DNA of 5,284 nt from an uncultured Verrucomicrobiota bacterium (GTDB lineage Bacteria > Verrucomicrobiota > Verrucomicrobiia > Limisphaerales > UBA9464), in the NCBI GenBank assembly GCA_903925515.1, contig CAIYFP010000632.1, positions 1 through 5,284 on the forward strand, read 5' to 3'. Both the position numbers and the translations under genes were made by a program. How positions within the stretch are numbered: position 1 is the first letter of the stretch; every line of letters starts with the position of its first letter. Positions 1-4,953 of the stretch are shown one piece after another. The notes under the pieces are model-generated. The model was not told where the DNA came from. It did not search any database and worked only from the letters and a program-made list of their open reading frames with translations.

Positions 1-1
1 C

Positions 2-388
2 GCCTACGGCCGTCCCGATGCCTCCCGCGCCGAGCTCACGGCCGCCGCGCGCGACGCCGGCGTCCATGACTACATCCTGTCCCTGCCCATGGGCTACGAC
101 ACCGTCGTCGGCGACGGCGCCATCCGCATGAGCGTCGGCGAAAGGCAACGGCTCAACCTTGCGCGCGCCTTCGTCCGAGGCGCCCCGATCCTCCTTCTCG
201 ACGAGCCCACCAGCGCCCTCGACGCCGCCAACGAGCAACGCATCCTCGACGCCCTGGCACGCCAACGCGGCCGGCGCACCCTCATCATGGTCGCCCACCG
301 CCCCCAGACCCTCGCCATCGCCGACCGCGTCATCCACCTCGCGCCCGCGTCGTCCGCACCGACACATGCCGCGCCTCCGGCAGGATGA
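2..388 (+). CDS. ABC exporter ATP-binding domain, C-terminal part (5' truncated by window edge)
   Basis: This is the last 128 residues of an ATP-binding cassette protein. The frame is open from base 2 and stops with TGA at 386-388. Visible in order are a helical-domain stretch containing 'ILSLPMGYDTVVGDG', an ABC signature in the variant form 'MSVGERQRLNLARA' (SVGEQ-like instead of LSGGQ), Walker B 'ILLLDEP' with the catalytic Glu, the D-loop 'SALD', and the H-loop 'VAHR'. The 'LPMGYDTVVG' segment before the signature is typical of ABCB/MsbA-type exporters, in which the ATPase is fused after a six-helix membrane domain. Walker A, the Q-loop and the membrane domain would lie upstream. The protein would hydrolyse ATP at the inner membrane to drive export; the substrate cannot be inferred. 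The final 20 or so residues, after the strand 'RVIHLAP', are Ala/Pro/Ser-rich and overlap folB on the opposite strand. It is convergent with the ABC-2 permease genes and is not their obvious partner, because ABC-2 ATPases are separate soluble subunits of another subfamily. Confidence 0.93.
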   Translation, partial: AYGRPDASRAELTAAARDAGVHDYILSLPMGYDTVVGDGAIRMSVGERQRLNLARAFVRGAPILLLDEPTSALDAANEQRILDALARQRGRRTLIMVAHRPQTLAIADRVIHLAPASSAPTHAAPPAG

Positions 389-692
389 ACTTCTTCACCT
401 CCACCGTCGCGCGCGACGCCCCGAACTCCGCCACCACCAACCCGGCCAGCTCCGCCGCCAACGTCTCGATCAGCCTCCACGACCGCCCCTCGCCCAGCCG
501 CAGGATCCGGCGGCTCACCGCGTAGTAGTCAATCGTCCGCCCAAGGTCGTCTCCGGCCGCCGCCGCAGAGAAGTCTGCCTCCATCTCCACGTCGATCAGC
601 AAGCGCTGCGCTCGCACGCGTTCCTCGTCCGGAACGCCCACGTGAAAATGCACCTCAAGCTCCCGGATCGTGATCAGGTCCATGGAAGCCAT
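330..692 (-). CDS. folB: Dihydroneopterin aldolase (FolB family)
   Basis: A 120-residue protein, the normal length for bacterial FolB. The enzyme converts 7,8-dihydroneopterin to 6-hydroxymethyl-7,8-dihydropterin plus glycolaldehyde in cytosolic folate synthesis. Family landmarks are all present: 'HVGVPDEER' (the early Glu of the pterin site), 'TIDYYAVS' (catalytic Tyr region), 'LIETLAAELA' (the Glu that anchors the pterin), and 'VEVKKFILPEARHVSVRT' (the catalytic Lys region; many homologues have KP where this has KKF). The frame is open further upstream, but the sequence before residue 1 is low-complexity and lies inside permease B, so ATG at 692 is preferred. A second ATG at 683 would give 117 residues, and no strong ribosome site separates the two. 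The gene begins 23 bases after the permease B stop on the same strand, so it is probably the last gene of that transcript. Its C-terminus overlaps the ABC transporter 3' end by 59 bp. Members of this superfamily also include epimerases, so the aldolase activity is inferred from family membership. Confidence 0.9.
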   Translation of the reverse strand: MASMDLITIRELEVHFHVGVPDEERVRAQRLLIDVEMEADFSAAAAGDDLGRTIDYYAVSRRILRLGEGRSWRLIETLAAELAGLVVAEFGASRATVEVKKFILPEARHVSVRTTRARGG

Positions 693-715
693 GCTACCGC
701 CGTGCCAACGCCGGG

Positions 716-2308
716 TCACGGCATCCCTTCGCCGAGCCCTCTTGCTCCCCGCCCCCGCCCTGCCCCCATCCGAACCAGCCCATGCCGCATCCATGCGCCA
801 TGAAGGACCATGACCGCTACTTGAAGCACCCCCGCGATCGCGATGCTCCCAACCCGCGGCTGTCGCCATGCCATGCGCGAGCTTTGCCATGGCTCGTTCC
901 ATCCGCCCAGGAATGTCCATGGCAAGGCATCAACGGCCACGCGCGCCATCAACCCCAGCGTCGGCATCCCAACCCAGCCCCATGTCACGGCCGCCAATAC
1001 CCCCGCCCACGGCCGCCGTCCCCACCCCACTGCCGCCGCCGTCCAAAGCATGGCCCACCCACACGCCGTCGCCGTCGCGGCCTCCAGCGCAAGCCGGGGT
1101 GCCAGCCACCACGGCCATGCATTCCCGCCCCGGGCCGCCGCCACCATGGCAATCCCCTGCGCCATCAACGCCAGCAGCCAGCCCAGCCCCAGTCGCGTCT
1201 CAATCCGTTCCATCGTCTGGCGCGCCCAACCCCCAAGCCCCAGCGGCGTCACCGCCACCATCTCCCCCATCCCCGCCTCGCCCATCCCACGCACCGCCGT
1301 GGCGCCGGCGATCGCCACGAGCCCCTGCGCCGCCCATGCGCAAGGCATGAACATGTCCCGAACCCAACCCGGCCGTGGCCAGTCCACCACCGCCACCAGC
1401 AACAGCAACCCGCACGGCCCCGCCAACCCCCATGGCATCCACGCCTCCACCCATGCGCTCCAGTCCCCGCGTCGCGCACCCCCACGATCCCACTCCAGCC
1501 CCCGCCGCCGCCCCATTGCCATGGCCGCTCCCCACGCCGCCGTCCCCGCCAGCGCCGTCATCATCAAGGTCACCCACCCCATTCTCGCCACCGACCCCCA
1601 TGACGCCGCCCACGCAAAGGGCAGGTTTCCCAGCCTCACCTCGCCCCATGCCCGGAAGCGGCCGCCCAAGACCGCCCGCAACCGCGTCGGCCAGTACTCG
1701 GCCCATGCGGGTTGCCCCCGTGCCAACCAGTCCGGCACCGCGCTCGCCACGTCCCAAGCAAGGACCATCAACCCCAACGCCACGACGTTCCCCATCAACG
1801 CCCCCAACCGCACCGTCCACCATCCCGTCGCCACCGCCGACGCCACCATCCCGCTCGTCAACGACAACCCCGCCATGGCCAGCCACGCCAGTGCCCAGCG
1901 CGAAATGTCCGCCCATCCCACCCCGCCCATCAACACCGGCCACACCATCACCGGCGCCATCGACGCCAACATCCACGCCGCCCGGATGCCATGCGCCGCC
2001 GTCTTGGCCATCAACACGCCCCCGGGCGTCAACGGCGTCAGCCAAAGCAACCCCAACGTTCCCTCCCGCCGCTCCGCCGCGATCGCGTCGGCCGTCGTCC
2101 AGGGCAGCACCAGCCATGCAAGCCCGATGCTGGCCTTGCTCATCAACCCGAACAACGCCAACCCCTCCCATGACGCTCCACCCCCGCGCAACGCCACGCG
2201 CGCCCATCCGAAGACCCCGAGCAGGACGAGCGGTCCCACCCAACGCAGCCGCCATGAGCCCGCGCGCCGCGCCGCCTCCAGCATCTCGCGCCACAACACG
2301 ATCCCCAT
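716..2308 (-). CDS. ABC-2 type transporter permease B (two-half, Trp-rich)
   Basis: A 530-residue polytopic membrane protein. After an amphipathic start ('MGIVLWREMLEAARR') comes the hallmark of the ABC-2/ABC-transporter permease group at residues 79-99, 'ERREGTLGLLWLTPLTPGG', which forms the coupling-helix region between membrane segments. A weaker version recurs near residues 340-358 ('GEMVAVTPLGLGG'), suggesting two fused ABC-2 halves. Hydrophobic segments fall roughly at 25-42, 56-75, 111-130, 140-160, 165-187, 243-265, 295-310, 325-340, 374-392, 412-428, 435-455 and 488-506. About 48 residues are Trp (9 percent), far above the usual level, together with abundant Met, Ala and Gly. ATG at 2308 is chosen because a strong purine-rich ribosome site precedes it and it sits one base after the permease A stop; earlier in-frame ATGs lie inside permease A. 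Expected role: inner-membrane channel subunit of an ABC exporter, substrate unknown, paired with permease A. The C-terminal Arg/Gly tail is poorly conserved in character. Confidence 0.88.
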   Translation of the reverse strand: MGIVLWREMLEAARRAGSWRLRWVGPLVLLGVFGWARVALRGGGASWEGLALFGLMSKASIGLAWLVLPWTTADAIAAERREGTLGLLWLTPLTPGGVLMAKTAAHGIRAAWMLASMAPVMVWPVLMGGVGWADISRWALAWLAMAGLSLTSGMVASAVATGWWTVRLGALMGNVVALGLMVLAWDVASAVPDWLARGQPAWAEYWPTRLRAVLGGRFRAWGEVRLGNLPFAWAASWGSVARMGWVTLMMTALAGTAAWGAAMAMGRRRGLEWDRGGARRGDWSAWVEAWMPWGLAGPCGLLLLVAVVDWPRPGWVRDMFMPCAWAAQGLVAIAGATAVRGMGEAGMGEMVAVTPLGLGGWARQTMERIETRLGLGWLLALMAQGIAMVAAARGGNAWPWWLAPRLALEAATATACGWAMLWTAAAVGWGRRPWAGVLAAVTWGWVGMPTLGLMARVAVDALPWTFLGGWNEPWQSSRMAWRQPRVGSIAIAGVLQVAVMVLHGAWMRHGLVRMGAGRGRGARGLGEGMP

Positions 2309-2309
2309 G

Positions 2310-3812
2310 TCACCTTCTCCCCCCCGCCCGCGCCCGAATCCGCGCCCGCGCCACCCATGCCGTCGCCACCACGACGCCCGCATGGCCAAGGAAAACCGCC
2401 GGGGTGTCCCGCTCCCGGAAGCTTGCGGGTCGCCCGTCCAACCATCCCGCCACGAGGCCCGGCAACACGACGACGATCAACGCCGGCAGCTTTTGCAACA
2501 GCACCCACGTCACGAGCGCCCGCGACCACCAGCCGCCCAGCCTTTCGTTCACCATGAGCCCAATCCACGGCGAGGCCCATGCAGCCGCCACCAACGGCAG
2601 GAACCCCCATGCCGTCACCCCGTCCAACCACCACGCCGACGCCGCCGTCATCAACGCGTGCAGCCCCACCCAAACCCCGTTCTCCACCCACATCCGCCGG
2701 CACAACGTCCGCTCCAGCCCCCCCGCGCACGGCGTCGTTTGCAACACCTCCAGCATCCCGTTCCCCCGCTCCTCCCGCAGCCAGCCCGCCATCGACACGC
2801 TCATCACCATCGGCAACACCCACTCAGGCCAGCGCGGCGCCCCATGCGACATGGTCGCCGTCATCCACCACGCGTACACGCCTGCCAACCCCACCGGGAC
2901 CATCCAAATCGCGCTGCGCCTCCGCACGAGAAGCCACCCCAGCGGGTCCGTCTCCAGCATCCGCCGGCGCCGCGCAATCAACCTCCGCTCCACCCAGCCC
3001 GGCACCGTCGCCGCAGGCACAACCGCATGGCTCGCCCCCGGCGTGGTGACCGCGTCCTGCATCGGGTTAGCCGTCGCCGCCCCCTCCGCACCGTCCCCCA
3101 CGGCCAACGCGCGCCCATACCGCGCGCCCAATCCCGAACGCTCCGCCTCCCATGCCTCCCGCAGCTCCATCGCCGCCATCTTCATCAACCCGCCCACGAC
3201 CGCCGCGCCCAGCAACCCCAATACCACCACCATCGCCGCCTCCCCGCCTTGCCCCGCCACCACGACCGCCGGCAGCACCACGATGCCCCCGTGCGCCAGC
3301 ACAAGGCCATGCCCCACGAACAGGGACCACCCCGCCGACTCGTTCCATGCGCTCGCCACCAGCCCCGCGGCCATCGACGTCGCCAGCATCGTCCCTTGGA
3401 TGACCCATGCCGTCGCCACGTCCATCGCGCCCACCCCCCCCGAAAGCAGCGGCAACATGAGCACCGGCAGCATGGCCACCCATGCCGAGAACCCATGCAC
3501 CACCGCCGCCGAGGCCTTCCCGGCCAACACCTCGCCCGGGCTCAACGGCGACAACATCAACAACCCCAGCGTTCCCTCCCGCCGTTCCCGCGAAACAAGG
3601 TCATGCGTCAACACCACGCCCGCCATCGCTAGCAATGCCGTCGCCGCCCCGTTCAGCACCATGAACACGTCGCGCCCGGTTGCCCCGAGCGACTCGGCGC
3701 GGTTCATGAACGCAAACACCACGCCCGCCAGAAACGCCATCAGGCCGCGCGCAAGCCATGGCCCGGACGTCCGGGACCGCGCCCGAAGCTCCCGAACCAA
3801 GACCGGGTTCAT
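2310..3812 (-). CDS. ABC-2 type transporter permease A (two-half)
   Basis: A 500-residue polytopic membrane protein, first gene of the - strand unit. It starts 'MNPVLVRELRARSR', a cytoplasmic N-terminus typical of a long ABC-2 permease group common in Planctomycetota and Verrucomicrobiota. Residues 75-98 carry the family hallmark 'SRERREGTLGLLMLSPLSPG'. A second copy at 345-365 ('REERGNGMLEVLQTTPCAGG') begins a second half. The two halves are joined by a hydrophilic linker at about 213-300 rich in Arg, Glu and Ala. Hydrophobic segments lie near 18-36, 55-72, 108-128, 135-155, 163-186, 193-212, 302-318, 331-345, 378-394, 400-418, 431-456 and 472-488. The start at 3812 is preferred over upstream in-frame ATGs because it has a GGGGGA ribosome site six bases upstream, and the upstream translation is not protein-like. 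It is 1 base from permease B, so the pair is probably translationally coupled and assembles as a heterodimer. The ATPase usually encoded next to such permeases is not seen here. Confidence 0.9.
   Translation of the reverse strand: MNPVLVRELRARSRTSGPWLARGLMAFLAGVVFAFMNRAESLGATGRDVFMVLNGAATALLAMAGVVLTHDLVSRERREGTLGLLMLSPLSPGEVLAGKASAAVVHGFSAWVAMLPVLMLPLLSGGVGAMDVATAWVIQGTMLATSMAAGLVASAWNESAGWSLFVGHGLVLAHGGIVVLPAVVVAGQGGEAAMVVVLGLLGAAVVGGLMKMAAMELREAWEAERSGLGARYGRALAVGDGAEGAATANPMQDAVTTPGASHAVVPAATVPGWVERRLIARRRRMLETDPLGWLLVRRRSAIWMVPVGLAGVYAWWMTATMSHGAPRWPEWVLPMVMSVSMAGWLREERGNGMLEVLQTTPCAGGLERTLCRRMWVENGVWVGLHALMTAASAWWLDGVTAWGFLPLVAAAWASPWIGLMVNERLGGWWSRALVTWVLLQKLPALIVVVLPGLVAGWLDGRPASFRERDTPAVFLGHAGVVVATAWVARARIRARAGGRR
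2313..2322 (-). promoter_or_regulatory. Strong ribosome binding site for permease B
   Basis: On the - strand the sequence reads GGGGAGAAGG followed by TGAC and then ATG at 2308. The purine run includes GGAG eight bases before the start and lies within the last codons of permease A. The TGA of permease A (2312-2310) is inside the spacer. This fixes the permease B start and points to translational coupling. Confidence 0.75.
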
Positions 3813-3976
3813 GCGGCATCCCCCGGGCAAGGCTGTCCTGCCATGAACCCCCGCGTCCGCCATGCGCCACCGAAACGCCACCGGACCCCGGACATCCGCG
3901 CAGTCGGCCAACGCGAGCCATGCAACATCGCGTCCCCCGACGTCCCCAGCAGTTCTCGTAGGATCAACGTTTCCAT
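3809..3976 (-). other. Small unassigned frame overlapping the permease A start (doubtful gene)
   Basis: A 55-codon frame begins with ATG at 3976 ('METLILRELLG') and ends in a TGA that overlaps the permease A ATG in the classic ATGA arrangement. The first dozen residues look like a helix, but the rest is Arg/Gly/Trp-rich and resembles nothing I recognise, including the C-terminus of an ABC ATPase. There is no clear ribosome site before it. It could be a leader peptide, the decayed end of an upstream gene, or chance. I lean to chance; it is recorded because of the stop-start overlap and because the rest of 3813-4030 holds nothing else I can support. Confidence 0.2.
3819..3824 (-). promoter_or_regulatory. 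Ribosome binding site for permease A
   Basis: On the - strand GGGGGA lies six bases before ATG at 3812. It supports this start over longer in-frame alternatives beginning further upstream (for example at 4031), none of which I find convincing. Confidence 0.55.
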
Positions 3977-4030
3977 GCGAACCCGAAGAGCTTTCGCCCG
4001 CCACCGCCCGGGTGGCGAGTGGGAATGCCA

Positions 4031-4058
4031 AGCAATGGGGTCACATCTAAAGCTTTGA
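4031..4058 (+). repeat. Left 28-bp end of the IS remnant
   Basis: The copy begins AGCAATGGGGTCACATC and ends AAAGCTTTGA. The reverse complement of the copy at 4629-4656 matches at 26 of 28 positions (differences at positions 1 and 18). It lies 218 bases upstream of the permease A start. Confidence 0.75.
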
Positions 4059-4401
4059 CATTTGCCCTGGGTGCCGGCGTTTGGAACGGCCGCATGGCGA
4101 GTTGCGCCTGGGGTAGGCGACGGGCTCCCGTCTGCTCCATGACATCTGCCTCCGACTCCTTCAACAGGAAGAGGTCCGGGACGACGTGGAGACGCCGATG
4201 TGGGAGCCAACGGCCCTGCACCGCTGCCCCCAAACATTCGGGGAGCCGTGGAAGTGGCCGGGAAACCCGCGCCGACCATGACGCTTGCGGAGGATGCCCT
4301 GGCCGGAATGGCCATGGTTGACGGCCGGGTTCCCTCCTTCGGACACCGAGGCGCACCGCGGTCGGTGCCATGACAGGCCCGGATCGGGTCGGTGGGATTT
4401 G

Positions 4402-4429
4402 TCAATACTTCGGATGCGACCCCATTGCC
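4402..4429 (-). repeat. Internal 28-bp end copy of the IS remnant
   Basis: The reverse complement begins GGCAATGGGGTCGCATCC. It matches the right-end copy at 24 of 28 positions and the left-end copy at 22 of 28. It is oriented as a right end and sits only five bases before the transposase fragment, so a terminal sequence is found at what should be the interior of the element. Confidence 0.7.
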
Positions 4430-4434
4430 TTGCT

Positions 4435-4599
4435 CACAGGGCGGCCGAGGCGCTAAACGGGATCATCCAGACGGTGAAGAGGAAATCGCGCGGCTTCCGT
4501 ACCGTCCGGTACTTCACGGCAATGATCTACCTCGTGGCGTCGCGCCTTGAGTTTGACCTGCCTGACCCCCTTCCTTCCACCCACACAAAGTCACATTGA
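4435..4599 (+). pseudogene. ISL3-family transposase, C-terminal fragment
   Basis: Only the last 54 or so codons remain. They read 'AEALNGIIQTVKRKSRGFR' followed by 'YFTAMIYLVASRLEFDLP' and stop at TGA 4597-4599. The pattern of an acidic residue, Asn, a basic 'VKRKSRGFR' stretch and an 'MIYL' helix is the end of the DDE domain in ISL3 (IS204/IS1001/IS1096/IS1165) transposases, including the region around the final catalytic Glu. The N-terminal zinc-ribbon and helix-turn-helix region and the first catalytic residues are absent. The frame stays open upstream to about 4285, but that translation is not transposase-like and crosses the internal end copy at 4402-4429, so similarity begins near 4435. 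The fragment cannot support transposition on its own; a full-length relative elsewhere in the genome could still act on the ends. Confidence 0.75.
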
Positions 4600-4628
4600 G
4601 GCGAAAAAACCCACCCTCGGCAGCCGAA

Positions 4629-4656
4629 TCAAAGCTTTGGATGTGACCCCATTGCC
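4629..4656 (-). repeat. Right 28-bp end of the IS remnant
   Basis: The reverse complement begins GGCAATGGGGTCACATCC and ends AAAGCTTTGA. It follows the transposase stop codon by 29 bases, the usual position of the right terminal repeat in compact IS elements. The leading GG fits the ends of ISL3-family elements. Confidence 0.75.
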
Positions 4657-4953
4657 TCGTTGTTTGGTAAGCGGCTCCCGGCGCCGCATCGCGGCTCATT
4701 CCAGCCGCTTGGGCAGGGCCGGAGAATCCAATCTGGAACGATTGGGATGGCGGCGGAGTGATGGCGCAGTGGAATTTTCTCCAAGAAGAGGAGTAAGAAG
4801 GCCATCCGCCAGCGCGGCGTAACGAGCGCAGCACCAGGCTCTTGCAGTAGGGCATCCAACCACCACGGCCGAGCCCGCGAAATTGTGCAGGCACAGGGGG
4901 TGCAAGTTTGGGCTTGCCTGAGGAATGAATGCTAATTTGCATCCGTTTGCTGC
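4657..4953. other. Intergenic region without a supported gene
   Basis: This stretch is less extreme in base composition than the permease genes. Short frames exist on both strands, the longest on the - strand crossing into the IS remnant, but none shows a domain, a good ribosome site or protein-like composition. Two small palindromes lie close to the downstream gene: GCAAG/CTTGC at 4902-4917 with a six-base loop, and ATGC/GCAT around TAATTT at 4929-4942. The region should contain the promoter and leader of the gene starting at 4954, but no convincing -35/-10 pair is visible. Confidence 0.5.

Larger units (their letters stand above)
4031..4656. mobile_element. Degenerate ISL3-type insertion sequence, internally deleted or composite
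   Basis: The segment is bounded by a 28-bp inverted repeat (4031-4058 and 4629-4656; 26 of 28 positions match) and contains the C-terminal scrap of an ISL3-family transposase next to the right end. At 626 bp it is well under the usual 1.2-1.6 kb of the family, so most of the transposase gene is gone. A third, more diverged end copy at 4402-4429 lies inside, facing the same way as the right end. This splits the segment into a 399-bp unit without a coding region (4031-4429) and a 227-bp right-end fragment (4430-4656). The 8 bases flanking the outer ends (GAATGCCA and TCGTTGTT) do not match, so no target duplication is preserved. Family assignment rests on the transposase fragment. An alternative is that the ends belong to a different GGGGTCA-type mobile repeat that merely neighbours the ISL3 scrap. 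Confidence 0.6.

Noticed and set aside
693..920. N-terminal extension of folB beginning at 920
   Set aside because: The extension lies inside permease B and reads as low-complexity Gly/Arg/Ala sequence; FolB similarity begins at the ATG at 692 or 683, which gives the normal family length.
843..3846. Very long open frames on the + strand opposite the permeases (several hundred codons each)
   Set aside because: Their translations are Pro/His/Arg/Ala-rich low-complexity sequence with no domain. They are antisense shadows of the GC-rich permease genes, which show clear ABC-2 motifs and ribosome sites on the - strand.
3813..4031. In-frame N-terminal extension of permease A beginning at 4031
   Set aside because: The extra 73 residues are hydrophilic and unlike any permease N-terminus, while 'MNPVLVREL' with its own ribosome site is the typical start.
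4285..4434. Upstream extension of the transposase fragment in the same frame
   Set aside because: The translation has no ISL3 features and runs through the internal terminal repeat at 4402-4429, so it is not original transposase sequence.
4908..4938. Possible promoter TTGGGC ... TAATTT before the gene at 4954
   Set aside because: The spacing is 19 bases, both boxes are weak, and a competing TTGCCT would be only 13 bases away; there is too little to call a promoter.
4514..4942. Minus-strand frame of about 140 codons across the IS right end and the intergenic region
   Set aside because: It runs through the IS terminal repeat and the antisense of the transposase end, with no domain or ribosome site, so it is unlikely to be a gene.
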